Part shown: in pieces, positions 33,392 to 44,865 of the stretch | Position numbering within the stretch: position 1 is the stretch's first letter | Layout: each line of letters begins with the position of its first letter | Assembly (NCBI GenBank): GCA_033439765.1 | Contig: JAULSN010000009.1 | Span: 1,178,001-1,242,000, forward strand | Source: Lasiosphaeria ovina | Taxonomy: Eukaryota > Ascomycota > Sordariomycetes > Sordariales > Lasiosphaeriaceae | Reading direction: 5' to 3' | DNA length: 64,000 nucleotides | Position numbers and translations under genes: made by a program | Notes under the pieces: model-generated | The model's input: the letters and a program-made list of their open reading frames with translations, nothing else | What the model was told of the DNA's origin: nothing | Database searches by the model: none

Positions 33392-34791
33392 GCTAATATG
33401 CATGTCAAAGGTTCTCGAGAGGTGTAAGTGTAGTAAAAATACAGGGGCGCGCCAGTCAGCGATGTTGGTAATAGACAAATAAAGATACAATGTTATCTTG
33501 GGGGAAGCGCCGTCAGTGTCTAGCAGCAGGCTGGCTGGCTTACAGGCTGGCATGGTAGACAACAACATGGGTCTAGAGTCCAACCTCAACCTGTACGATC
33601 GTGGTCAGAGAAACGTAACAACAGCTGAAAATGGTTCTTAGGCCGCACTTTACCTTCAGAGACCAAGACAGTTACCCTGCTAATAAACGAATGATTGGCG
33701 AGAACGCCCCCCCCCCCCTACCCAGCAACGTATCATGTGGAGCTGGTATTGTTTACCTCGAGCGAAAAAAAAAAAAAGTCGGGGGGCATGGTTCTCTGCT
33801 AGTTTGTGCCCCTCTGTAGCTATGGATATATCTGCTAGGATATATGCCGTCGCCGCCGGCGCCACAACATAGCCAAGGACCGAGCTCGTGTAGCTATGTG
33901 TTGTCGACGGCAAGCCTTGGGCGAGCTTCTTCGTTCGCGCTGTCGACGTGGCTCCAGGGTCTGCGAGTCGTTCGGGTCGTTCGGATGTGGAGTGGCGGAG
34001 AAGAGGAGAGTTGGGTGTGGTGGAACGAAAGTGTATGGTCGTGGACCTACAATTAAGCATCAAGACTATTGTCAAAGCGAAAGCTTGTTCAGCGTGAACA
34101 CCAGGTCCAGAAATATGAGTGTGCTGTGTTATATGGACATCGGGGTTGGCGAGAGATCGGAGGGTAGAGAAGTTATGTACGGCGAGTTGAAGAGGTGATG
34201 ATGGCAAAGTAGCCGAGAAGGTGAGGTGAACGTCGGTCAAGTGTTATATATACACATGGGTGCCGAGAGGTGTGATGGTAGGGTGGTTGAGAGGGTGAGG
34301 AAGGCATTGTCGGCCATGTAATGAGTGTTGTAAATATACAAGGTAGAGTGAAAGGCTTGAGGGCAGAGAGAGAGAGAGATCGGACACGACCAGGTGCATG
34401 TCGGTTCTGTGGCGATGAGAGATGCCAGGGAGAGAAATGTGGACCGCGGAGAGAGAGATGTGTGTGGCGAGACGAGTATTAAATTTCTGGGGTGTGGTTC
34501 CTTGTCTCATGCATGCTGGCCCTTACCTAGCACTCATCGAGTGGGGCTTCATCGCCGTGGGCCATTCCCGCGACTTTTGGTCTGCCAAGTCACATGACCC
34601 TGCTGACCCCTCGCTGCGCTCTGACCTCACGCTAGCGCTGGCTGCCCGCAAATTGCGTCCTCGGCTGCGTGCTCATTTTCTCCTCTGTTCAGCACCGCAG
34701 CTTCAATTCAGCATTACGCATCATCGCCCAACGCAACGCTTCCGACCGGCAACATCACATCAATTCACGAAAAACCCCACCGATTGACAAA
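33392..34791. promoter_or_regulatory. COX13 upstream region, with poly-C and poly-A tracts
   Basis: I see no well-supported gene here. A 186-codon open frame on minus (34240-33680) lacks an ATG at its start and is not convincing. Poly-C is at 33709-33718, poly-A at 33765-33777 and a GA tract at 34369-34380. The last 200 bp before ATG 34792 are CT- and CA-rich and probably contain the COX13 promoter and leader. Confidence 0.4.
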
Positions 34792-35910
34792 ATGGTTTCG
34801 CAGTGGCAGGTTTTGCGCGCTGCGCCTCGATTGGCCGCGCAGCTCCGCGCGCCCGCGCAGCGTCGGCTGGCGAGCAATCTGCCCTCGGCTGCTGGCGCTG
34901 GCGCTGGCGCTGGCGAGAACGCATTCGTCGCCGAGCGTCGCCACATCAAGGAGCACGCCGCGTCGACCACCGGTGAGTTGGAGTCTCTCCACACAGCAGC
35001 TCTCCATTCCCAATCCCCATCCCAATTGGCCTCTGACCAAACGCTGACACACGTGTGGTCTTGCAGAGCTGTGGCGCAAGATCGCCATCTAGTATGTGCA
35101 CCCGCGCGCCCGTCTCCCATTCTTCGTTGCGTGGTTTTTTGTCTCCGAACACCCAACACCCACAAGCTCGAACACCCACAAGCCCGAACACCCACAAGCC
35201 CGAACACCCGCAAGCCCGAACACCCACAAGCCAGCACCACTTGTTATACTGGAGGGGAGAAGAGGAGGGGGAGAAGAAGCCACCGCCAGTGCGGGTCTTG
35301 TCCTCGTCGAAAAGAGAACATCCAGATCTTTGCGTCACCTCGTTCCAAGATCGAGAAAACAGAGCAGAGCAGAGCAGAGTAGAGCAGAGCAGAAAGAACA
35401 CCGCTGACAACAGACACAGCGGCGTCCCCGTCTGCCTCGTCCTCGGCGGCGTCAACGCCTACACGCTGTGGAACGAGCACTGGGAGCACTGGTCGCACAT
35501 GCCCCCGCTCGAGGAGCGCGTCGAGTACCCCTACCAGAACATCCGCACCAAGAACTACACCTGGGGCGATGGAGACAAGGTATGTTGTGCATGTTCTCTG
35601 TCCTTTTTTGCATGCAAAAGCTGCTTGGAATGCCAATGCTAATGCCAAATGCTAACCTTTTCTTGCTGCAGACTTTGTTGTACGTGTATTCACATTCACC
35701 TCATTCCATCCCCGAAACAAAACAACACAAACAAAGACCTACCAGGGCCTACGGAAGGACCTGCCCACCTACCTCCTGCCTGTGTCACCCCCCCATCTCC
35801 CCCAAAGCTAATCCAGTTTGCTGCTTGCTGTCTTGATGTCTTGCTAACCTCTTTCCACACGCAGCTGGAACCCGTCGGTCAACTACCACAACCACGACAA
35901 GACCAAGTAG
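34792..35910 (+). CDS. COX13: Cytochrome c oxidase subunit VIa (Cox13), mitochondrial
   Basis: Five exons: 34792-34972, 35067-35091, 35420-35579, 35672-35679, 35865-35910. They total 420 nt, giving 139 residues, in line with the family. All introns are GT-AG with CTGAC or CTAAC branch sites. The N-terminus is Arg/Ala-rich with no acids (RAAPRLAAQLRAPAQRR), a mitochondrial presequence. A single transmembrane helix (about residues 69-85, VPVCLVLGGVNAY) follows. Then comes the family signature WSHMPPLEERVEYPYQNIR, and the C-terminus reads WGDGDKTLFWN...VNYH. The protein is a small nuclear-encoded inner-membrane subunit of respiratory complex IV that modulates its activity. Exon 4 is only 8 nt (ACTTTGTT), giving Thr-Leu and two bases of Phe. 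Intron 2 contains two minisatellites. The 3' end is duplicated at 56.3 kb. This is the clearest intact housekeeping gene in the window. Confidence 0.95.
35143..35232 (+). repeat. 16-nt minisatellite in COX13 intron 2
   Basis: About five tandem copies of a unit close to AACACCCACAAGCCCG, within intron 2 (35092-35419). Confidence 0.85.
35350..35395 (+). repeat. GAGCA pentanucleotide repeat in COX13 intron 2
   Basis: About eight tandem GAGCA-like units near the 3' side of intron 2, just before the branch site. Confidence 0.85.
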
Positions 35911-36235
35911 TGATAACAACGGTTAGTCGAGTCGAGTTCGAGGCGGCTCCGTTAGCTCACAACCAGCCACAACAGATGCGCCAGCAGTTGCAGTAGCAGT
36001 TGCAACGGTAATAGACAGAGAGGCAGAGAGATAGACACCTTCATTTATTCATTTCATTGCCGATAGCTGGCGGAAGGGCGCGCGGTGTGCAGGCACAGAC
36101 AAGCAGGCAGGCACGAGAGAGAGAAGAGGAAAGAGTTGGAAGCCTACTTTACTTACTACCTTGCAATCAAATTGCCTTGCACGTGTTTTCCTGCCCACCC
36201 AGTGTGTGTGTGAGGTAGAGAAAAGCAAAGCCCCC
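35900..36235 (+). repeat. COX13 3' end and flank, duplicated at 56298-56690
   Basis: The last COX13 codons, the stop and about 330 bp downstream match 56298-56690 in the same order. Shared blocks include CGGTTAG...GTCGAGTT, CAGTAGCAGTTGCAACGG, ATTGCCGATRGCTGGCGG and GGCACGAGAGAGAGA. Small indels and substitutions separate the copies. The stretch presumably holds the COX13 3'UTR. Confidence 0.8.
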
Positions 36236-36440
36236 CCCCGGGTCCTGCCTTGCCCTTTGTCCTATGTCTGCCGTGGTGGTTCTGTTCCCCGTCCGTTGTT
36301 GAGTTGCCGACCAAAAGCAAAGGCAAACACGGAGAAGATGAGAATGGCGGCTTGTTTGACGGTAGAGCTGGCACGCACACACAGACAGACAGGTAGGCAG
36401 GGCACGAGAGAGAAAAGAGGAAAGAGTTAGAAGCCCGCTT
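36180..36440 (+). repeat. Dispersed repeat R, copy next to COX13
   Basis: Contains the R-family blocks TTTTCCTGCC, GTGTGTGTGAG, AAAGCAAAGCCCCC, CCTTTGTCC, CGTGGTGGTTCTGT and TTGCCGACCAAAAGCA. The part after 36390 (GGCACGAGAGAGAAAAGAGG) starts a further copy that was cut by copia-2 at CGCTT and continues at 55694. Confidence 0.7.
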
Positions 36441-36657
36441 TGTTAGAAAGGCCATACTGGATTTGGCATGGTCTTGAGGGTCCGGGCAGGGGCCGGGCAG
36501 GGTGCGCATAGGGCACCTAATTAGACCGCCTTTTCCACAGGCTCTACACTGGTCCCCGGCCTATAGGGCGTAGAGCTTTTCTTCCTTCTACATAACGGAA
36601 TATACACACTTGGAATACCCTCCTTTTGACTGCTTTTGCATACTTTGGCTTCTGAAA
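36441..36657 (+). repeat. copia-2 5' LTR
   Basis: 217 bp, nearly identical to 55477-55693; starts TGTTAGAAAGG and ends TTCTGAAA. It keeps its CA/TG sites. Confidence 0.93.
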
Positions 36658-37202
36658 GTTATAAGCCCGGAAGCTGCATTCCCCAATACAATAACAAACA
36701 TCTATTGAAGCCTCTATACCGATAGAGCAGTCCACGCGTACCGCGCCCGGAAAACCACATAATAACAAAAGAGAAGATAGTCGCCCTCGAGGGCTCGGAT
36801 GACTAGCAGGCTTGGAACAACACATTCATCAGTAAGGCCGTTACGGCCGACCTTTGGTCCCTCATCGACCCTACCTCTAAGGACCGCGGGGACTTCCAAT
36901 AGAAGCCGAAGAAGCCCTTACTCGTAGTGTTCTCGATGAGTAAGGAAGCGAAGAAGAGGAGGACCCAGGCCGCCGCGAGGGCCGCCTCGGTAACCCGGGG
37001 CAATACGCCGGGTATTACTCCGGACCCCAATAACCCGCAACCCGAAATACAGGTCGCTAAACCAACAGCTAGCGAAGACCACCTCCCGGCTATATACCTA
37101 GCGGACCTGTTAGATAAGGACAATAAGGTCTACTCGTAGAGCCTCGCCCTATATAATATAGATATAAAGGATTACGAGATAGAGCGTCGGGTACTTACTA
37201 CC

Positions 37203-37455
37203 TGTCACGGTCGGCACCAGCGCCAAGGCCCCACCACGGATTTAAGCTTATTACTAGCCCCGATTAGGATTAGTCGCACGTGACCTCCCGCAAGCCCTAG
37301 AGGTCCGTGCTCCCTGAGCCCTAGCCCATACTTACCCCGCGACTATAATCGCACCTTTGTAGATTTTCTTCCTTTCTTCTTCACCTTAGAATCCTTAGAC
37401 TATAGTATAGCTATATTAGCGATCCTTTTCCTAGTTGCTATTGACCGCTATTATA
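37203..37455 (+). repeat. gypsy-1a 5' LTR
   Basis: 253 bp starting TGTCACGGTCGG. It keeps many CA/TG sites, in contrast to the interior that begins at 37456. Confidence 0.92.
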
Positions 37456-37629
37456 TTATTCTAAGGTCAATATCCACCGCCTGGGAAGGCTTTCTAATAT
37501 CCTACCGACCTAAAGAAGAAGAAACCGACTAATAAGATTAACCTAATAAACCCCGACCGAAGACTTGAAGTATCTCCGTTACGATACCGAGATCCCCCGA
37601 AGAAGCCGCTACTGCTACGTAGAAGGCTA

Positions 37630-40600
37630 GAACTGAAGTTGACTATAACCCTATGGCGTTGGACGCTATAATACCGCCGTAAGATAAGATTATAACGTAG
37701 TACCCTGATCTAATACGAATGGGAGTAGTGCGCGGAGCGTCGCGCCTATCCCTTGATATTACTAACCCGTGTACTGCTATCGATAAAAACGAGACCCAGC
37801 TCGAGTTCTATAAGCGAGTTATTATAGCCGAAATGCCTAGGGAACGCTTTGAGATAACGACCGACTAATGGCGTACTAATACTATACTTCGTATAGGTAA
37901 GATCGCCGAGTATTACGGTCGCCGAGCGATTATAGGAGTAGCTTTTTATTTCCGCCCGATGACTAATAAAGGTATCGATACTTAGCCCACTTTTAATAGA
38001 CTCTACTTACGAGACGACTTCGCCCGTATAGTAAAAGATAATAAAGACGCTATATATTAGGAATTCAAGTTCCGAGTTATCGCTATAGCCGCTTTTCGAG
38101 CCTAGAGCGCCGAATTACTAACTACCGCCAGCCGACTGGATACTAACTAGGAACTTCTTTTCTAGTAGACTAAAGTATTTGCCTAGAATATTAAAGAGGT
38201 ACTAAAGAACCCTAACGTCGCTCTTAGCGATACCCAAGCCCGTATCGCTAGCTTGGAGTAAGAATTATAAGATAAGGTCGCCGATACGTTCGACCTCTAA
38301 TAGACGATCGCCGAGTAAGCCGTTGAGAATCATAAGCTCAAGAACCTGAATACTCCGAACCCGACTCCGTCGGTTACTTCTATTCCCGACCCCTCGACTA
38401 TAATTAATATTAATATTAGTACCTAGAATACTATTAGGAACCGTAGCCGCCTACCCCGTACTATACCGGCCCTATTAGAGACCTCGACCTAGCGAGCTAC
38501 CCGTTCCGCGAAGATTAATAGCCTAAAGCCCTAGAACGCCGACCCCGACGTAGATAAGGTAGAATTCGAGATCTTCTATCGATACTTAATAAATAAGTTA
38601 GAAGGTAACGCTAACTACTTTACTACCGACCGCGTACGTATAGCGTATATCGAGAACTATTTAGTAGGCGTGGCCTTGGATACGATTAATCCCTATATAT
38701 CGAATAACCACCCTAAACTAATTACTATTAGTAACGCCTTACTCGATTTTATCTAGTCCGAATAGTATAACCCGAATCGCCTTAAGACCGCTTAGGATAA
38801 CTATAATAAGTTAGCTATAGAAAACGTCGGTAACGACTATATTAAGTTTAAGAATAAGTTTATTCGTTTAGTAGGTAAGGTCCGTAAACCGAAGTCGGAA
38901 TAGATTATAGAGTTCCGCCGTAAGATTCACCCTAGTTATATTACCGCTATAATACTTATATTCTTAGCCCCGGACGCCACTTTCGAGAGCGTTATTAAGT
39001 ACGGATAAAGTATTACCCGAAACTTCACTAACGTACGTTAGCGAAAAGAGGCTAAGTAGAAGGACCTGGTTCCTACCGTAAAGAAAGATAAGACTCGCCG
39101 TAGCGGTAGTTACCGCCCTAATACCCCTATTAGGAACCTAAAGCTAGTAGCCTTGGGTAATTCCCCGTTACTTCCCCTATATCCTAATAAGACCGAAGCT
39201 ATATAGCTTACTAAGGAAGGTCGTTACTTCGTATATCGCGAGAAAGGCTATATCTAGAATAATTACCCGCTTAAGGAGTAAGCTTATCGCTAATAGGAAG
39301 CTAAAATCCGAGCTATTATATAGTAATTTAATTCGGACTCGGAGGAAGATAGTAGCTAGTCTTCGTTAATAAGCGATAATAACGATACCGATATCGAGTT
39401 AATAAATTAAGCGCCCTAGGAAATAAGGACTCCCTCCTAGGGAATATATCCTTAAGATCGATAAAGAAGAAGATAGGATTGAGTATACTAAGATAAGGTA
39501 TCTCGTTAGAATAATTAAGTAATAGTTCCTTCGATATTAGCCCCCTTATTAGTAGAGGTTCCTTCCTTTATAATTATAGTATAACTAATAATGGATTTTC
39601 TCTTTTTACTTCTAACGTATTAATAAATATAGGAGTAGATAGTTATATATTTATAAGCCCTAGATTCGCTAAACGAATAGTAAAGTACCTATAGTCCGAT
39701 TAATTAGATAACTTTCGTAAGAGAGGAGTTTCCGACTATTAAGGTAAGCCTATATAGGATATTAGTAGGCTAGTACGAGGGTACCTCCGTATATAAGGGC
39801 GAACTATTTATAATAAATAGATAATCGTACTCGAGATAAGGTATAATATCCTTATTAGTAAGAACTAGTTCGTATATTATAACGTATAGGCGGACTATAT
39901 AAAGTAGCGCCTGCTATTCCCCCCCGACTAGAACGTCGACCCGCGGTACTAGATAGATATCCCGGTCGGGAAGACTAAGCTTCTTAAGAGTAAGAGCTAT
40001 TAGGAGGATATAGTACGGAGGTAACGGGCTATGGACGCCGAGGATAAACGACGTTAGGATAGACGTAGTATCCGTAATCGAATTAAGATCCTGGAGTAAT
40101 AAGCTATTGAACTAGAACCTACTACTTCTCCTACGCCTATACCTACTACTCCCTATCTAAAGAAAGTTCGCTTCCTTAATTAATAACCCCGGAGGTCGTC
40201 GTCTAGTAACTTCTAGTAATACGAGCTAAACCGTATAGAGCGGGAACTCTATAATAGTAGTAGTAGCGATAATAAAGAAGGTCAACTAAGCCTACCGGAA
40301 CTAAGTTAACCGAAGGTAACGATTACTTCCTTATACTCGGAAATGGATATTCGCGGGCGATATAAGATAAAGCGAGACGTTATTAGCTAGTATAAAGAGC
40401 GTATACCTGACTTACGTATAGTTAGAGCTATATCGTTCCTTAAGACGGCCTATAAGGCGTAGGACTCTATTTATATTATATCGTTATATAAGCTAGACCG
40501 GTATATCTAGGACCGCCGGGAATAGTAATTACTAAAAGACGATATAGATCTAACTAAGAAAATTATCTAGACCGTCCTTATAGCGTACTATAATTTCCTA

Positions 40601-43600
40601 GACGTCTTTAGTAAAGCCGAATCGGACGTTCGCGTACCCTACCACTTAGGAAAGGCTAATTACTATATCGAGCTATTAGAAGGTAAGACCCTAGAGAAAG
40701 ACCTTATCTATAGCCCTCTCTATAAGATATCTCTAGAGGAACTAGAGGCTTATCGTATATATATTATAGAGTACCTATAAAAGGGATTTATCGAGCCTAG
40801 CTTAGCCCCCTAGGTAGCCCTAGTACTAATAGTAGCTAAGCCTAGAGGAGGACTCCGTTTTTATATCGACTACTAACGACTAAACTTAATTACCTAGAAG
40901 GATCGGTACCCGATCCCCCTTATCGACGAGACCCTCGTACTAATTATTAGTAAGAAGATCTTTACTAAAATCGATATCCGGTAAGCCTTCTATAGGCTAA
41001 GAATCTACGACGATAATATCGAATTAACCGTATTTAGGATAAGGTACGGGTCCTACTAGTATTAAGTCCTACCCTTCGGGTTAACTAATAGACCCGCTAC
41101 TTTCTAGCGATTTATTAACGAAGTATTAGTAGAATACCTCGATATATTCTATAGTACCTATATCGATAATAATCTTATCTTTTCTAACTCCTTAGAGGAA
41201 TATAAGGAGTATATTAAAAAGGTCCTTACTAAGTTAAGAGAGTACGGCCTTTAGGCCGATATTAAGAAATACGAGTTCTATATTACCAAGACTCGTTACT
41301 TAGGCTTTATTATCGGAAAAGACGGTATACGCGTAGACCTAGAAAAGACCTCTATAATTAGAAATTAGGAAAGGCCTACGACCGTAAAAGGGATCTAGTC
41401 TTTCCTCGGGTTCTATAACTATTTCCGCCGGTTTATTAAAGATTATAGCCGGATAGCCCGCCCTATAACGGACCTTACGAGGAAAGACTAACCATTCGTA
41501 TAGTTACCCTATTATTAGGAGGTATTTGAGGAGCTTAAGTACTCCCTACTTACCGCCCTACTACTCGGATACTTCGACTTTTATATAGAAACCCGTATAG
41601 AAACGGACTTCTCGAATAGCGTAGTTATAGGAGTACTTATATAGATAGGGGAGGATAGCGAATAGTACTTAGTAGCCTATTATTCGGAAACCCTATAAGG
41701 AGCCGAGTATAATTACCTAATATAAGATAAAGAGCTCCTCGCTATTATTAGAGGTCTGGAAACCTAGCGTACTATACTATAGGGGTTATAGAAACTATTC
41801 TTCGCCGTTACCGACTATAAGGCTCTTAAGTTCTATTTAAAGAAGAGACTACTAGGTTAGCGATAAGCGAACTAGTAGGATAATTTATTACGATATAACG
41901 TCTAATTTACGTATCGACTAGGGAAGGAGAATATTATAGCGGACGCGCTCTCCCGTAAAATAGAAGATCTAGTTACTATTAAAGTGAAGCGTAAAGCGGA
42001 ATATTATATACGGATCTTTAAGCTACTAGAGGGATAAATTAGTATATTAGCCTAGGATAAAGGAGATGAACTCCCCTCCCCGGAGTAGACTAGTATATTA
42101 GCCCTAAAGATCTCCCTCCTAGAGAACGACGAACCGCTAGCTTAACCTTTAGGTATCGAGGTTATTAACGAGATTATTACCATTAATCGTAAGGATCCGG
42201 AGATGAGCGTATAGCGAGAGAGAGCGTAATAGGGAGATACCAAGTTCGCCCTATCCGAATTAGGACTCCTTATACGCGATAGAAAACTAGTAGTCTTAGG
42301 AAAGGATAACCTCCGGATATTACTTATAAAAGAGGTTTATAATAGAATTATTACGGCTTATCCCGGGCGTAATAAAACTTTCAAACTCTTAAAGCTATAC
42401 TACTAGTAGCCCGAAATAAGGACGTTCTCTAACTAATACGTTACGAACTATATAGCCTACTAACTAGTACGCTACCCTAGGGATAAGACCCCTAGTTTAC
42501 TATATCCCTTACCTATTCTACTCCGGCCTTAGTCTTCGATAGTTATTAACTTTAAAAGCTAACCCTTAGACCGATACGGATTTAATAATATTCTCGTAAT
42601 AGTAAATAGACTTAGTAAGTAACCCTAATATATCCCCTATTATAAGAACGCTACGGCTAAGGACGCTACCCTAATATACTATAAGGGACCCTATTGAGTA
42701 TTCGGATTACCTTACGAAGTCGGATCGGATCGAGGACCCTAGTTTATAACGGACTTTACCGACGAAATATCTAAACTACTCGGGATTAAGTAAAAGCTCT
42801 CTTCTACTAGATACTCTTAAAGCGCCGGCTAAGTAGAAATTATAAACCAATATATCGACTAACGTCTACGACCTTTCGTTAACTATTATTAGGATAATTA
42901 ATCTAGAGCGATACCCGCTATAGACGCCGTAGCGGGCTCCTTACTATATAATAGTATAGGACTATCCCTATACGAGGTCCTAATAGGTTTCCCGATAAAC
43001 TTACTATTCGACTAGAGCGCGAGGACCCCCCTCGATACTACTATTCCCTACTACGAACGGCTTAATAGATAAGAAGCTTAGGATATAGTAAAACGTATAT
43101 AGGGATTTGTTAATTCGGCTAAAGATACGATACGTTTAGTATAGTAGAGGTAGGCGAAGTAGGCTAATAAGTATTATAGGGAACCTGACTTCGGTCCCGG
43201 CGACTACGTCTTTATTATTAAGAAATCCTAGTCTACTAACCGCCCGAGCGATAAGCTGGACTACCCGTTAATATGCCGCTACTATAAGATCCTTAGTATA
43301 GTAGGATACTCCTACTAACTAGAAGTCCCGGACGATTAGAAGGGCTCCTTAGTATTTCACGCCGATCGCCTAAGGAAGTACCTAAATAACCCCGTACCGG
43401 GATAGGCCAACGATAACCCGCTAGGAGAGCTATTTAATAATAAGGAGGAATAGGAAGTAGATAAGATTATTACTTCCCGAATAAACGGAAACGTACTCCA
43501 ATACTAGGTGGAATAGCGCGGATAGGATCCAGATCTAATATAGTACGATATATTAGGATTCAAGAATACGCCCCTAAAGTTGGCCGACTTCCATAACCAA

Positions 43601-43760
43601 TACCCCGATAATATAGGCCCGCCGAAGCGACTGTAATAGTAGTACGAGGCGTACGAGCGCGACGAAATTAATCCACCTTACGAAGACGATAATATAGCGA
43701 TAGACTCTAGAGTTGTACGTATACGCCGATTAATACGAAAGAAATAAAGCGGTTTATTCT
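37630..43760 (+). pseudogene. gypsy-1a Gag-Pol, RIP-saturated
   Basis: Gag runs from about 37.65 to 39.4 kb and ends in a knuckle reading YFVYREKGYIQNNYP, where the CCHC cysteines and histidine have become Tyr or Asn. Protease has ADSYIFISPRFAKR near 39630-39680. Reverse transcriptase (about 40.75-41.4 kb) has LPFGLTNRPATF near 41068-41105 and YIDN for the catalytic YxDD near 41158-41170. RNase H has ETDFSNSVVIGVLI near 41600-41645. The integrase zinc domain (about 42.3-42.5 kb) has its His/Cys changed to Tyr; the DDE core follows and a C-terminal domain has GDYVFIIKKS near 43200. The damage leaves no chance of activity; only Gln/Trp stops and Cys/His losses are seen, no large deletions. Confidence 0.87.
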
Positions 43761-43795
43761 AGAAGGTTACTTATTCGATTACTATTAGTAGCTAT

Positions 43796-44541
43796 TGTTA
43801 AAGTATGGCTAGTTACTAGGGTTGTAGGTCCTGAAGTGCAGGGCACTGCAGTAGCTGTGTTGGAGTTGTGAGTGTTGTGGCTGTTGTGTGGTGCTGAGGG
43901 CGCTATACCTAGATTGTTTACTTTGCCCCACAGCACCCTCTCGAAACCCCTATACGTCTTGGCACACGTAAGACAAGCCCACTAGAAGACTATAGAATAC
44001 AGAGCTGTCTACGAAGCCTGTGGGCCTCTAGAACCTTCTAGAGAGCCCACCTTAGGTCTATATAGACCTGTCCTTTCTCTTAGATAGATTTCCTTAAGCA
44101 AGCAAGCCTCTTGTTGTGAGTATAAAAGAAAGCAACAAGCAAGCATTGTACTCACCACTCTTTGTACTATACTTCTATAATACAACTCCTCTCCGTCTTC
44201 TTCAGCACCCACAGTTGGTCCCGAAGACCCTGACTGCAGGGCAGAGTCCCCTACAGCCTACGAGGTAGACTGCTGAGCAGAGTCCTCACAGTCTGAGTGG
44301 CAGGCCTGTAGCAGAGTTCTACAGACCTGTAGTCAGTCAGCCTGCTTCCCTCAGTGCCTTGCAGAAGCACTGTTGTATCGGACCGTAGGGCACAGCTCCC
44401 TACAGTCTACCCTGTACTTGATCGACCTACCCTGCACTTGGTTCCCGATATACGCTACACGCCTTGCTTCCGCTGCGCCTGCTGCCCTGCGCACCCTGTA
44501 TAGGTGCTGAGTTCAGGCCTATACAGGAACGTAGTTCAACA
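43796..44541 (+). mobile_element. Unmutated 746-bp solo LTR inside gypsy-1a
   Basis: The stretch is absent from gypsy-1b at the matching place. It begins TGTTAAAG, ends GTTCAACA (TGTT/AACA inverted tips) and is flanked by a perfect 5-bp duplication GCTAT (43791-43795, 44542-44546). A TATA-like GTATAAAAG lies at about 44120. It is rich in CA/TG, unlike the RIP-saturated gypsy sequence on both sides, so it arrived later. The family has no other member in the window. A non-autonomous element with an undetected internal part is an alternative. Confidence 0.8.
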
Positions 44542-44612
44542 GCTATAAAAATTTTTTTTTTCTTTTCATATAAAGGACTCGAGGGCGAGCCTTTTTCGGA
44601 AGGGGGGAGTAA

Positions 44613-44865
44613 TATTACGGTCGGTACCAGCGCCAAGGCCCTACCACGGATTTAAGCTCATTACTAGCCCCGATTAGGATTAGTCGTACGTAACCTCCCG
44701 TAAGCCCCAGAGGTCCGTGCTCCCTAAGCCCTAGCCCATACTTACCCCGCGACCACAATCGCACCTTTATAGATTTTCTTCCTTTCTTCTTCACCTTAGA
44801 ATCCTTAGACTATGGTATAGCTATATTAGCGATCCTTTTCCTAGTTGCTATTGACCGCTGTCACA
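44613..44865 (+). repeat. gypsy-1a 3' LTR
   Basis: 253 bp, beginning TATTACGGTCGG (TG and CA of the 5' copy changed to TA), ending ...GCTGTCACA, then CTACC. Confidence 0.92.

Larger units (their letters stand above)
37203..44865 (+). mobile_element. Ty3/gypsy retrotransposon gypsy-1a
   Basis: A full-length element with 253-bp LTRs (37203-37455, 44613-44865) and a perfect target duplication CTACC (37198-37202, 44866-44870). It measures 7,663 bp including a 746-bp solo LTR with its 5-bp duplication; without them it is 6,912 bp, against 6,908 bp for gypsy-1b. It lies in copia-2 gag in the same orientation as its host. The interior is virtually free of CpA/TpG. Confidence 0.94.

Noticed and set aside
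33680..34240. 186-codon open frame on minus upstream of COX13
   Set aside because: It begins at a non-ATG codon, has low-complexity Ser/Thr/His composition at its start, runs through poly-A and poly-C tracts, and shows no motif.
37630..43760. Stop-codon reassignment (TAG/TAA as Gln) instead of RIP
   Set aside because: COX13 and the Myb gene use TAG as terminator, and CpA/TpG loss also hits Cys, His and non-coding positions.
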